Assembly (NCBI GenBank): GCA_027886175.1
Contig: JAJNNQ010000008.1
Location: forward strand, 2,449,501-2,513,500
Length of the DNA: 64,000 nucleotides
From: Phylloscopus collybita
Lineage: Eukaryota > Chordata > Aves > Passeriformes > Phylloscopidae
Direction of reading: 5' to 3'
Every line of letters begins with the position of its first letter. The stretch's first letter is position 1. Below, piece after piece: positions 1 to 14,600 of the stretch. The position numbers and the translations under genes are program-made. The notes under the pieces are model-generated. The model saw only the letters and a program-made list of their open reading frames with translations, was not told the DNA's origin and did no database searches.

Positions 1-3000
1 CAACGTGCAATCCACCACTGCTTTGGACAGAAGAGATTTAGCAGCTCTCTTTCCTGAAAGTGGAAAAAACCCATCAGCCTCCCCCTCAGATCCAGACCAC
101 TCCTGAATGTAACTTCTGTGGTATCAGCTCCTGCTGGAAAGCCAGGCTACACTCAGTGCTTTCGGTACAGCCTGGGTTTGCAGAGAGCAGAATATGAAAT
201 GAGCTCAACATTTCCATTTAAAATATCATTTAATGGAATTTTAAACTGTCTGGGAAGATGGATACACTGTGTTTGTTTTTTACATTAATGATCTATAAAA
301 GAATGGAATGGACCATAAATACAGTACTTTTTTGCAACACCCTTTACTAAAAATGCTACTACTTGTGTTTATCATTTATATCCTCATACACAACCTCAAA
401 ATTGATTACACTTTAAAGCATACATAACCTGCTGTATTTTTCATTTTGAGTCATATTGCAAACACTTTTATAACTCTGTTAATATATGCCATATCTTGTA
501 TTCTTATTGATTATGAATATTTCTTTTACAGATTTTATTGCTTTTCATATAAAAATGTTAGGTATTTTTAAAAAAGTGAAAATAGTATTACAACTCATAT
601 ACTCTTCTTCGTTGTGATAATTCTAATATAAAAAGTGTTAGCATGAATATTTGCAGACTGTCATTTTTCACATTTTAAGCTCAAGATAAAAAATAGAAAC
701 AGTAAAGTAAGGTACTACATAGGTTTCTTTTTTTCTTCTTTCCTCAAATCTCTATTTAAGCTGTTGGGTTGAATCTATAATCATTTTGAATACTTAAAAA
801 ATTAATATACCAAAGGAGTGTCCATATAAAACATCATGGGTTTATATCAGGTATATATTATCTTTCCTAATTACTACTGCAGTTTGCAGAGTGAAATACA
901 ATTTATATTTAGGGTATGATTTTGCTATTAATTATCAAATTGAAAAAAATAAAATCTTGCATTATAAAAATTCTCTCTTGGAAATTAATGTTATTCTTTT
1001 TTTTCCATAATGCTATCACACAAGCAATAAGTGCATTGCAGCATGAACACTTTAATTTTTCCAGTTAGTTTTGAGCAAGCCCAGAGGTGAGGTTTAATAA
1101 GGATCAATGGCACTTTATCTGGGACAGGGCCACTTCACAGCATGCAAATTACACAGTAACACTTAAAAAAAGAAATAGATTTAATTAAAAAAAAAAGTAG
1201 AACCACAGGCTCTGGAAATTCAATTAAAGGATTTATGCAAAGGTTTGCTAGGTTTTTATATGCAGTTACTGCTTATATAATGAGCTTTTCATATTAAAAA
1301 TCAATAGGTAATCTAGAGTAGAAGATCATCCCCTTAAATACATTTTTGAAATCAATTTGAAAAATAGTCCATCAACTGCTGTGACTACTCTTGCTGCTTC
1401 GATTAGACTAAGAGCAATATTTAGATTGTAAGACGTGCTATGGAATACCTATGCTTGGATTTTGCTTTCAAGTGTTCTTATACTTTTAAGTGCCCAAGCT
1501 AATCATACAGTAATTCAACCCTGTGTACAATATAGAAATAATTAATTTAATTACTAGCATAAGGGTATAAATGTCCTGAAATATGTGAAAAAGCAGGCAC
1601 CTAATAGCACAATCTGACAATATTTTCATTATATGCAAAAACCTAAACCTATGAATGTCTTTGCTCTCTCTCCTCTCAACCTGCTTGCCACTTAGCACAC
1701 TGAGATAAATATTTCTGTTTACAACTTATTAAAGCTGAGGAAGCAATTAGCCTAACACTTGTCTGAAGTGCAACTTTCACACACCATGAATTTAAGGATG
1801 GATCAGGTCCCGTGTCCTTCAGGTTTAATCTATTTTGCCAGGATGCTGTAGTGATATAAGATCATTATACTAAAGTCCAAAAATCCTGGGAAATATTCAG
1901 CACTTATCACAAACTCACACATCTCATGCAAGCAAGTACCACTTTGGAATGAACAGAGATGGACCCATTGCACCAGCAATTCCTTGACATGAGTCTCACC
2001 AACTGCACAGAGTCTGTAAATATTCTGAGCTGAGCATTGTAAAGGAGCCACTCCGTGTCCTTTTTGCTCACACAAACAGAACCAAAGCAGGGAGAGTGCT
2101 CCAACACAAAGAATCCCAGGGAATCACTGGCAGCACTGTTATGCCAGCACTGGGAGTTTCCACACATCAGAGGGTGAACAGGACTCCTTGCTTGCATAAG
2201 TAGAATTTTCACATCTGTTTCCATCCATTCACAATTATTCCAATTTCAGTCCTTAATTTAGCACCAGGTTGTTAAACACACATTTTAGCCACTGAGAAAT
2301 TCTCTGACTAAAACATTCTCCTGTGATATGCTTGCACGTAGTGCCAAGGCACAATTCTGGATGCTCAGGAAATTTAGATTCTAATTAATGGGCCCTAAAT
2401 AATGACATAGAAGAGGAAAAAACAGCACTCACTTATCTCACATATTCATATGAGAGGGAGAAAGAAATCTTTATTTCTGCTGTTGCCTATACATTCATAT
2501 ATATATTCACATACATGTTTTGTTATCTCAATTCAATACATTAAAAGACACATAATTCCTTTATAAAAGGTCTGAGAAATGGCTGTGGCATACTGCACAT
2601 GAAACAAAACAGAATGACAACCATGAGAGTCAGGGATTAGACAAAATTTTCTCTATCTGTAACATGCTCTGCCGAGCAAAGCATTTCAGCTATGAAATAT
2701 CCTCAGAGGCAAATACATTATACGAAAGTTTCAGGGAGAGAAGAAAAATAAATAGAAGCTGAAAAGTAGCTAGCAGTTCTCAGTTAAAATGGTGATATTT
2801 AACAATGAAGCTATACTGTTCAGGGAGTGAATTTACCAATAGGTTCCCTGTTAAAAGTTTATATTGCTTAAACCTGCCTCACCAGTAATACCCAAAATTT
2901 CTGCTTCAGTGCTTTACTTCTTACACCTCTTACTGCAGAACAGCACAGGGCTGAACCACAGCCTTCAAGAACAAATATCCTTGCTGTCACTCCTCTATTA

Positions 3001-3880
3001 AGTCACTTAAACATCTTCATAAGCCTGCTCTGAAGCTCATTTCTTTATTGGATTTCAATTGTTTCTTAAAAGAAAAATCTCAAAGGAGTAAAAGGAAAAT
3101 GTTTGCTTACTCTCATTTCAAAAGAGATGTGGGTACAGCCTAATGCTCTCTTTTCTGATAGGTTTGAAACAAAGGCGTTAATGAACAGTAGCTTTATTTT
3201 AATCTTTCTCCCTCCTCACTGAATTCCTCATGCACACCATATTTTTCTACACTTTTGCATTTTAAACACAGTGTAAGTACACGAGGGGATCAAAGAGTTT
3301 CAGATGAATCTGAAGAGTTATAGCAAGGGTAACGAGGGTCCTTAGTTTCTAATGACAGAAGCATATGCTCTCAACTTTCTAAACTGCATCCAACTGAGCC
3401 ATTTATCAAGGCCTGAAACTTTTTCATTATTTAAAGCACTACGACAGCTTTCCACTTGATGCCTTGGAAGTACACAATAATAGAGACTCTATATAGTCAT
3501 TAATTATAATATCAGCTGGTTGATGAAGTTACTGTACTTGCTGCTTGGTGATTTCATTTTTAATTGCAGCAGGTGGTGTGGAAATAAAGTGATGTACTGA
3601 CACACACGGTCACCTCAATAGTATTTTCTTTTTTATGTATGGATAAATGCAGCTTGGTTTTTTTGAAAATTCCTTCTGTTTTATATCCCACTACATATAG
3701 TAGCTACAAGGAAAAATGAGCACAGAACATGCTGAAAATTAGATGCTTAGAAATTAGCTGATGGAAGACATTGTGTCCATATTTTTTTCATTTCCAAATA
3801 TTTAGGATACTAGGTTTTTTCCCTGTGTAAAGATTACCAGTATCCAAATCACAGCTCTTATAAAAAACAGTCACAGCTTT

Positions 3881-3975
3881 ATATAATGAATACATATTAA
3901 TTATATATTATAATGAATAATTATATTATATGTAATGAATATATTATAGAAATATATAAAATATCTATTAGAAAA
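3881..3975. repeat. AT-rich imperfect tandem repeat
   Basis: Almost pure A/T stretch containing about three diverged copies of a unit resembling TATAATGAATA (near 3884, 3910 and 3931). It looks like low-complexity DNA with local tandem duplication, not a mobile element. Confidence 0.6.
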
Positions 3976-6900
3976 ATAAATTGTTTCTTCTAATTTTTGA
4001 TCTTACTAAAGTATTTGGATAAGTAACAGCTTTTGAACTCTACAAATCTAAAAATAAAGATGCAGTTAAGCAGAATTAAACTTGAACTCTATTAAATTCT
4101 ATGACCACTCTACAAATGAGTGTGTGATATTTTAAATGGTGTGTTCTACTTTTCTTCTATTTTGGAATAGGTCCTATATGCTCCATTGCTCTAGTAATTT
4201 ACTAACCCATATATCCACATAGATTTTTGCAATTTAAAGATGAAGACAGCAATAGCATGAGCTGATTTATCCTTTTGTTGTCTTCAGACTGCTATTGTAC
4301 ACACTTTCAAATAAGTCTGCATTGTTCTTATGATATTGCCTGCTTTTAAAAGTGTATTTGCCTCTTCTGTAATGTTTTCATTTCATTAATCTCTAATTTA
4401 ACAGATTAGATAACTATTACAGGAGATCACGCTGCTAAAGGTTTTCCATGAGATTGATAGGTAATAAAAACTGGTGTTTCCTAATGGCCACAGACATCAG
4501 TCTTCTACATAAATCAGCAAACTCCCTTAAGAATCCCTTATATCCAAGTCATAGATCAATGGTACTCAAGCCTCATTACAACACACTGTTCTCTGAAATC
4601 AGGCTGTGCTACCTTAGCTCAAAACTACATTAAATGTAATTAATACAACTGTGATGTAAATGGACACAGCATTAAAATGCATGTCCCCAGGGAGGGAAGG
4701 TTGGGAAGGTAACCATGTGTGCTGTCATGCAGGGCACACGTGACCAGGGAAAATTTCAGCACACTTCCTTGCTTAGGATTTACAGTGGCACCCCATAAAA
4801 TTGTGGAGCTCCAGTACCAGGAGCAGGGAACCAGAAGCTCATTCCTACAGCTGATCAGCAGCTGGATACTGGCTCTTCTCTAAAACAAGATGTTGTCTTG
4901 TAAACACTCTCAACATGACCTTAACGTCTACATTCAAAAAAAACCCCCTACATAAATATCATTTGGACTCCAGAATTTCAACAGAAAAGACATTTACTGT
5001 CAATATGGAAGGCAGGGAAAAGCCTGAGGGGATGTGAACTGCTTATCTCTACATTGGGTGGAAGAGAGGTGGCTTCTAACAATTAGTGCTTTATTTGCCT
5101 ACAACAACTACGCGATTTGGAAGGGAATGTTGGAAAAAAACAGCCAAGCTAAAAGAAGTGTGGAATTGCTACAAGGTGTCCAAACCAGGCAAACAAAAAT
5201 AAAGCTGCTGTTCTACAGAGATGCCTTCAGTGTTTCCTTGCTGACAGCTGTGTTCATTTCAGGAAAGAATTTCTCTGAAAGACCAACAGGCCAATACTGC
5301 CAGCTTTCAGGAATATATTGTTTTGCTCAGGCAGAAAGCAACTTCAGAGTGTGAAGCTATACAGCCCAGCCATAAGCAGGACTTTAATAGCCTGCTCTGG
5401 GTCCTCCAGGTCCTCAGAGCCAAAAGAGAGCTACACTGCCTGAACCCTCTGTGATTTGCTGACCCTTCTGCTCTTAAGAGGTCCCCTCAGGTCCCCTGTT
5501 GCTACACATAATAGGCAACAAGGAATTAGAGCTTATAACAAGACAGCTCAAGTGGTTTTGGAGAGATATTACCCTGTATTACCCTCTTTTTCACATAGTT
5601 CTCAAGCCAAACATTGAATTTGTTAGTTTTGTATTTTATATAGTACATTGATCTCCAGAATGTGCTTGGATGACTTCTGGAAAACACATAATAGAATTTG
5701 GGATCATAATGAGAGGCATTATATCCACCAAGAAACCTGGGAATCATTGCCATGAGGTTTTTATTGTCTGACATACAGATAATTATTACATAATTATTCT
5801 TGAAACGACCTAATTTTTTCTGATCGCAACTTCTTTGGAAGATGTTTTGCATCTTCCTTTTAATTCACTTTGTACATTATCACTATGGTGGCCTCTCTGT
5901 AGGTTCAAGGCAGGAAACCAGGTCTGGGTTGGTTAATAAAGTAAGTGAAGTGTGCAAATATGCCAACAAACCCCTTAGCCAAACTCTTCTCTCATGCATG
6001 TCAAGATTCACAGCACTGACGAGGGAACCAAGTTTGGCACCTTTTGCTCACAAGCACTGAACACAGAATTCCAAGGGATTAAGCTCTCCATGTCCTGGGT
6101 GTCTGCTGTTTCCTGGTGCAAGAAGAGTCAAATCTCCACAGTGCAGAGAAACCACATTTCTCACACTGTAGGACCACCCCTTGCTATTTCCTATTGCAAA
6201 ATAAAGGCAAAAATGACTGCAAGAATAAGCTTGGGATTTAGCCTCATTCCTTCTTTCATCGTTTTGCTTCCTTGTCTCTTTCTCTTTCCTTTTTGTTTTG
6301 GCTTCTTTCTGGTTTTGGGGAATCTGGGCCCCTCAAGTGCCCATAGTGCAAACATGCAGTGCAACCCAAAGAGCATCTGCCACGTGCATGATAAACATGA
6401 ACAATTCCATAGTCCTCACATTAGCTACTCAATCTAATAGGCAGGATTAGATATGACATCAATTTTACCAGCTGATTTGTTGATCTCTTTATCCTGGCTT
6501 ACTTTCCTGTCACCTCCTGTAAAAGAACTCAGATGTTTCTGCAAGGGTACCAGCAGCAATACCGTGTTACATTTGCAAAGGCTGCCTCGTGCTGTTGTGT
6601 GCTACACAGATGTAAGAATTATTAACAACGAGCTGAGCCCCACAATGTCATATGATCCAAATGCAAACCCTTGAGGACATTTATTTCCTCCATTTCAGTG
6701 AGTAATTGAGCCTCTAAACCACCCACAAAGACTACACTTGTAAAAACCATTTGTGCCATTAAAATAGTGATACTGCAAAACATGTATGAATATGAAAAGT
6801 AGTAACAGTCTACAAAATGGAACTGTTGTATACTGAATCACCAAATCCAAAATGTGGTTGCCCACATTAAAACGAAGTAAAAGAAAATTACAAGCCAATC

Positions 6901-9900
6901 CTCAAAGAACATTAGCAACAGTCTCAAAATTAACACAGTGTGGCTTTTAGATTCACCCAGCATCAAAGACAGCCCTTCCAGTGCCTCGTGCCTCATTTTT
7001 GCACTGGACATAAGATTCCTAATAGGTGTATCATAGCTGAAAGTCAGTAAAAATAAGTCTAGCCTAGAATAGCTTTGCTGCTCTGTCCCTAGCCATGAAT
7101 GGAAGCAAAGTAAAACAAGTGTAGCTCTGTCTTCAAAAGTAAAACCAACCTCCTTTAAAGCTGACATAAGGTTAGGCAGTTACAGAAATCATGCAACACA
7201 CATTTCTCATTAAAAAAACTCTGGAAACTCAGCTATCATGTTGAAAGGAGTTGCTGAGTTTTTTAAGTATGTAAAAAAGGTCTTGCAAACAACTTCTGCA
7301 GACTGTAAATCAGAATCTTTTGATCCTCAGTAAGAGCCAAGCAGATTGCCTGAGAATTGCACACAGAGCCCTGGCAGAAACACACAGAATGGGAAGGGTA
7401 AGTATTATAAAATTTCCATCACAACAACTGTCCAACAAGCCCAGAGTAACATCAGAGCTGCACTATACACCCATGTCAGAAATTGCTAAACCTATTGTAC
7501 CAAAGTTACAAGTGAGGACCAAACCAAAAATCAGTATGTACCTCTATTATCTCAAAAGATGGAGTGCACTTCCTGAAACCATGATCATTCCCTTTCCATG
7601 TAAAAATAACATGAACCAAGGTTCACAGAGCCATAAGAAAAAGATGAACTGCAGGGAGGGAGAAGGCCATGTCCGTCCTATCCCTCAAGTGCATTTTTTA
7701 AACCTCAAAATATTGTGGAAAGTGCACACTACTCCCCAGAGAAGTTATTCAGTGTGGCTTTCCTAATCTATCATTTGCCTCCACAAATTTGTGATCTTTA
7801 CTGTCATTATTAAAACAGATATTAACATAATCCAAATACATCAAGTCATCAGGGATTGGTGAGAAAAGCACAGACATTTGGAAACAGAATGAGAGCAGAA
7901 AGTCTCTAAATTAACATTCCCAACAGCACGAGAAGCATTGCTTTATTTTAGAGTCAATACAACTTAAATATTCTTTTGGGTTTTGTTTTTTTCTTTTGTT
8001 TCCTAAAATAGCTCGCATACACAAGACAACATCCTGATCAACTGATGAACAAATACAGAGAACTCACATTACCGTACTTCTCTGAAAAACTAAGAGCTTC
8101 AGTTTAGCAATGTCTACTTCAAGCTTTTATCAGCACTAATTTCAATGAAAAAAATGGTCGTAAAATTCTGAACAGAGGGAAAACAGACCTTAATTAAGCA
8201 AAGTGTTATCTCTTCCTATTATAATGAAAGCAAAGTCACAGTTATATTTTTACCAAGATTTTTTCCCACTTAATGAAGACATTATCCATGAGTTTTCAAA
8301 GTCACTTTACAAAAGAGCATTCAAGAGACATTAAAGTCAGCTTAAACTAAAAAGTCTTTTTGAAGTCAATAAACAATAAAAAGAACAATGAAAAGACAGC
8401 CTTTGATCTCTTCTTACTCTAAAGTCTTTAATTTCTGTTTTAATCTACTAGATGCATTAAGTCTTGTTTTCAAACATTTTTCATCTGCAAAGTACAGCGA
8501 GCTTGCCTTGATTTTTTTATTCATATATATTCTTACTGTATTAATGTACACTTCTCATTACCAGGGATGGGTGTCATCAGGAAACTCTCCCACCAAAATA
8601 AAAATAAAAAAAAAAAGTTTAAAAATTATTTTTCCTTCTCTTCTCTATTAAAATTTCTTTAAAAAGAAAGAAAAAAAATGCAAAAGGAAAAGGGAAATAG
8701 CACGTTCAGCTTTGAAATTTCTGAGATCAAAGGCTATAATGCACATAGATTTTTTCAAAGGATAAATTATTAATAACATGGGCGAACACATACTGGTCAA
8801 TAACACGGTCAAAGAATGGTAAGTTAAGAGCATCTCTCTGCAACCAATTACAGTTTATCTGACTTGATTGTTTGCAAGAAATTCCAAACTAATCACTGGA
8901 TTTTTAATACAGCTTTAAAACCCCCTTTTAGCCAAGCTGCAAAAACCTGGACAAGCTCTTGACCTGGTTGAGCAGCTCAGCATTTCCTCAGCAGGACAGG
9001 CCATGGATGTACACAGGAAAATAAAAAAATTGCAATGAAAGAAAGTGAGAGGAAAGTAGAGGCAGAGAGCCACTAATTACCATTTTGCCACCATTCTCCC
9101 AGGTCTCAAGTATAACCCCACCTAGAAGGGTAAAAAACTCTCCCCATGGCTGTTCACCCTTAACACACATATATCAGCCTCCTCAATTTCTCCTGGATAA
9201 ATAAGATTACCCTTCTGATATTTCCACCCCTTCAGAAACATAGGATCATTCATGGGATAAAGCACAAGGAACCAGCACCTGCTCCCTTTCAGCCCCAGAT
9301 TCCTGGTGGATCCTGGGCCTCTCCTACCTAGATTAAAACGCCACTCCTTGTTCGGTATTGAATCATCCACTCTACCATCAAATTATTTCTTTCACATTTC
9401 TCCACCTCCATTTGTTGAAGCTGAGAGTTTCTGCTGATGATCTTTGTAAGGACAGCTATAAAAGAATTTATTTCACAGAGACCACTGAATATCTGACAAA
9501 TGTGAGATCTTGGGGCTCATTTCTAGCTTGGGATGATCAGGAACACCAAACCACTGGGCCCTGAATTTTGCCAATTGCATCACTTTTTATATATATATTT
9601 AATTTTGATTCAAAAAAACCCTAAACTCTGTGGGACAGATCTTCTCCAGGAAAGAAAACAATCTTGTAGAAATTTAAGCAATGTCTTTTTCTTACATCAA
9701 GTTAAGCAAAAAGACTAAAATTTTCACTTTGCTCATGGCAGATATAGTTAATAAAAAGAATCAGACTGAGAGCACTTTACTACGTTCAGACTAGCCTTTT
9801 ATTGATTTGGATGTGCTATGAACCACATTATCTAATCTACAATAAGCCATTTACCAAGTGCAATGATCTATGGGCTAAAAGGCTTAGATTTTTAGTTCCA

Positions 9901-11089
9901 TTGTAGACTTTTTGATGAAATGGTAGATCAGCAGAGAATAATACTATAATAAGATTGTGAGGGACAGAAGTGTCAATATTAGGAAATTAGAAAGTTTGGC
10001 TTACTGTTTTAAATCCTCTTGCTGTTCATTTAAAAGCCCAATATCTCTTTTTCTAGACTAATTGTGTCTGTATATTTAACAGGGGTCCCAGATGACATCT
10101 CACGGGGTGTCAAGTTCACAGGAGTTCAAGGGCTCGTGCAAGTGAAAAAAATTTAACTTTCAAAAATAAAACCATCCATCTGAGCACAATGACAACTCCT
10201 TGCTGGTGCGTGTGCTGTAATTATATAAGGAGACAACTCATCATGGTACTGTCTCCTTGCTGCTGCTGTTTGCCAAGATCCACATTTCATCCACTGCACA
10301 AGAGATTTTTGCAGTTTCCCTTAAAACAGATTGGATGCATTTTGGGCCAGAAGCTTTTCTTTACCCTTTATGTACAGAGCCTGGAACACAAGGCTGAGAA
10401 CCCAATTTGGCTTGTAGCCTACACATGAACAAAGTGGACTAACTCTCACAATGGCATCTTTGCCTACGCTCTTAATTCTCAGCTTTGACCACTTTTCTAC
10501 ATGGGAATTCTCCAGCTGCCACCAGGAATTGCAACAGAAATCTCAAAACCATATCTTTATCCACTGTTCTGTGTCTACCTAGGACAGAACCCATATGAGA
10601 TTCTGCTTCATTATTTTGCAATATTTCTTTTTTGGATTGAAATATTTGACTGATCTCCTTGACAATGTAGAAAGCCATACCATAATTCCCTTCTCAAATT
10701 GCCAAGCAATTCATGCAAAGACAAAATCTTTCTGAAAATGGTTGCCTATGGCTAACTTGGACTCAGAGGTTTGTGAAAAAACAGGCTGCAAAAAAAGACG
10801 TGCAACACCATAGCATCACCAGAATAGCATCTCAGGTTAGCAAAGAAAAACAAAGTAAAAATCTAGTAGCCTTTGGTTGACAGAAATAAAATGCATTATT
10901 TAGTATTAATTAAGTGAAAGCCAAAGCATTCTTATGGTATTATTCTATCTATAGCTACATGGCAAATTTCAGTGCCTCGTTTCTGAGTAAGACTGACAGG
11001 TTACACGCCAGAGTAAATGTACTGAAGACATTAATGTCACTTTAAAGCAACTCAAGTTTTGATGTTCTCATATTTTTTGTTGTACTGCA

Positions 11090-11600
11090 GCGATTAGGAC
11101 ACGCTGCCTCGTATTTTATTTTTTTTTTTTAAGAATGAAGAAAAAAAAAAAGAAAAAAAAAAAAAAAAAGGAGCTTCACTAGAGGAGGCTACCACGGAAC
11201 TTCACAGCACCTGGCACTAGGTCTAGCGCCAGCCAGCTTGTATTAAGATGTTATTGCACCTTTGCAGTTCTAATGGCCAATTATGACTCTATTAGTCCTC
11301 CTTGGCAGTTCATCTGCTCCTGCACGGCGAGGGGGGCTCGCAGCCGGACCTCTGATCCTCCCTTTCCGCTCCAGCGAGCGCCCGGCACAGCTGCTGTCAT
11401 CTCCAGACAGTGAGGGCTGAGGCACTGCCTTTCCCAGATAACTACACCTGACCTTACAACAATTTACTAAGGAAAATACCTGCCTAATGGCACTGCCCGT
11501 GCAGTTTCTTTTACGCTCACAACGGCGCTGCAAATTAGAGACAACAGGATAAATCTATGACCAGCTCGCCAGACACTTCATTAAATCACTGTTCCCTTGC
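11090..11600. promoter_or_regulatory. CpG-enriched island in intron 8, candidate regulatory element
   Basis: From about 11170 to 11600 I count roughly 16 CpG dinucleotides, while neighbouring stretches of the same size have almost none. The middle (11320-11400) is locally GC-rich, with clustered CpGs around 11325-11395. It is not coding: the minus-strand frame here (11270-11533) resembles nothing and has no splice context. Local retention of CpG in an old, AT-rich intron suggests either selective constraint or a hypomethylated regulatory element (enhancer or alternative promoter). The sequence shows the composition; the function is inference. Confidence 0.35.
11119..11169. repeat. T12 / A11-G-A17 low-complexity pair
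   Basis: T12 at 11119-11130 is followed ten bases later by A11, a G, and A17. The two arms are complementary and could form a hairpin. It lies at the edge of the CpG-enriched island. Confidence 0.9.
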
Positions 11601-14600
11601 CTTGTAGAGCACTAATAGAATCACAGCCCTCGTTAGCTACTGAATAAAAGATCAATCACATTCTTTGAGAGCTCTTGCTACCAGCTTCCAGAGGAAACAA
11701 GGAAAAAAAAAAAAAAAAGACATATTTAGGATCATCAGTACGATTCTGAATGGCCTCACTGCAAGTTGGTTAAATTACCTTTTGCACAACTGACTCTGGC
11801 TGTAATACTCTGAGGAACTTGTTAAGCCTGCTTTCAAAAGCTGCTATCTAATATATGACTACCAGGCCCTGGTCAAAAGTTCATAATGTGCATATGTAAA
11901 AAGGTACTAAATTGCCTGAGGGCTAAAACCAGAGGAGTTTAATTGCAGCAAAATGCTGAAAATGGTCTGTTGAGGGTCTTTCTATTGGGATACTGCTGGC
12001 ACTAGCTGATTGAAGTACAGCACATAAAAGCCTTACAACAATATTTCCTTAAATGCAGCTGAAACGGCGAGCACTTGCTAGTGCATATATGGTGTGCCAA
12101 GAGGCAAAAAAAAAGAGAGAACCTACTCTAAAACAAACAAAGATTTAAGGATTGATATAATTCATAATTCAAAAGTGTGTGGGTAAAAGGAAGAATTAAA
12201 CAACAATCAGTATCTGTCAGTATAAATCATGTTATAGGCTCCACGTTATGGTGGGAAATGTAAGTACATATGTAAATATATTTTAATTGGCATCCATTAA
12301 GATTCACTGCAATGAAAACTGGGAAACAGCTTTCATCAATCTATTCATGACCACACTTGGAAATTTTAGAATCAGTCACCTATGAGACTGAAGAGTCCCC
12401 CTGAAATCCAATGACTTGTCTGTAGTAATTTGAGAATTATTTCTCTAGTTTTTGATGTGGCAGGGGAGGGGAGGAAAATAAGGAAAAAATACAACATTTT
12501 GATCTGAATCCATTCCAAACATACTTTTTTTTTTCTGTTGAAAAAGAAAATCACAATACAAATGTTTAGGAGAAAAGGTCATCTGAAAACTCAGAAGAAA
12601 CAGCAAATCCTTCACTTAATTCTAGACATTTGATTGCTGCAAATAATTTTTTTTTCCATCAGCATTATTTCAGCTGGTTGCACAGTGAACACATGCAGAA
12701 TATTTTTTCCTTCTGCATGCTTTTCCTATTTTTCCTTCTGTGTGTGGATATTTAGGAACATGTTGCCTGAGGATTTGGATTTTAGCCATTAACTGCCATC
12801 AGAAAAAAAAGCAAGTGACCATCTTAAAATTTTGCTTTTTTTTGTAGAAAACTCCATCATTTACTCCTCAATATTTTTGTTACTATCTCAGGCAAAACTT
12901 ACAGTTACAAACAATAAAATGGTCTTTGTGAAACATTTCTCAACTCTTTATAAATTTCATTTTTACCTTTTGAAAACCTCATTTACGTGTGGTTAAGGCA
13001 GTACTATGCAGAAAATTACATTGGGGCCCTGTAACAGTCCCTTCACAGAGATTTCAGTAGGAATGTTACCTGCAAAACCCATGTTTTGTTCATCTACAGC
13101 ACGTGTTGTCTTTGGGCATGTCATGGCTGAGAAAATTATTCCACAGCTTTTCATAAATGTTTTAGTTTAAATGCCTATAAAACGTTCTAAAGTGGCTCAT
13201 CTAATATTCTTAAAGACAAGTTAAAACCGTCCAGGCAATTTTTTATTTGTATTTGAATGAATATCGTGTAGTAGATAAAACAGCCTTTAGCCAAGGCATT
13301 ACTGTAGAGTGGGAAGTGAGCACACTACTGACAGCCCTGACTTGACCATTTTCAGTTGGCATCACAGTTAACAAACACTGCAAAATCACAGCCCTGGACA
13401 GAAACCAGAGATAAGGGAACAATATGGGCAAAAGCACCAGAGTCAGCAAAGACTTCAAATCAGTTCAAGAGACCCCCCACTTTCAGTCCTGGAAAACCCA
13501 CACACCAATATTCTACTGTGGCTTTACTGATTCTCCATGGGAAGGCAAAATCAGGTCTGTCTTCTGATACAACAGTTATCAGCCAAGTTTCATTTTGCAA
13601 CATTAAAAAAAATTCCCAGGCCACCAGAAAGTCTTACCAGAAAGATTTACCAGAAATGTAAATCATGCCAAAGAAAATTGGTAATCCATTTACCTCGCCT
13701 ACACAGAGGAAGTCAGAAGTTTGAAAAACCATGGTTGTAACATGACAGCATTTACCCTAACAAATGCAAGTTGTGAAAATGACAAACCAAACAAATGAAG
13801 AAGATGGACCGAGCTTTCATTTGTTTACTGTTGACATTTGGTGCTGACACTTACTCAGTAAGGAAGCCACTCAAATAAGTTCAGAATATATGCTTGGGAA
13901 GGACTCCCAAAAACCTCCCAAAGCATTAAGGCACAACAAACACTTCAGTGGAGATGTTTGAAGCAAATAGACTGACTTCATTCCAGGTCTAAGTCTCCAT
14001 TTCAGGTCTGGACAACCCTTTCTTTCCAGCCTCTGAGTGCTACCATATCATTAATTCATGGATTTATCTGCCAGCAGAAGGGAACAGAGAACACAGGCAG
14101 GAGAGCAAAAGGGGTTTTTTATGATGATAGTGAACAGGAATGACCAGTTTGGCCCAGTCACATTTCATTAGCAAGCATAAACAATATTTTAGGGGAATGG
14201 AGTAGCAGTTGGACTGCATTTACAGGAATCTTTGCCGTGGACAGCGACAAAACTTTCAGGTGAGAGCTCTGTCCCTTCCTAAGAGCAGAAAAAGCCCCGA
14301 GCAGCGTTCAGCTTTGCTGGCCGTGGGTAACACACAGAGCATTTGATTTTCCAGGACAAGCAATGGTCTGGATTATGTTCCAAAGAGCCTAATTGACTTT
14401 AGCTGAAGACCATTTAAAACACCGCATTACTGGTTATGGAATAAGCACATACGTAATTCAATAATGATAAATTTCACCTCATCACCAAAAGTAAGCTCAG
14501 CTGTTGTTTCGATAAAAAGACATTCTATATGAAAACATGTCCTTTAGAAACAAAGCCAAAAAGGAGACAATAAATATATATCACAAGTGGAACTGACAGC

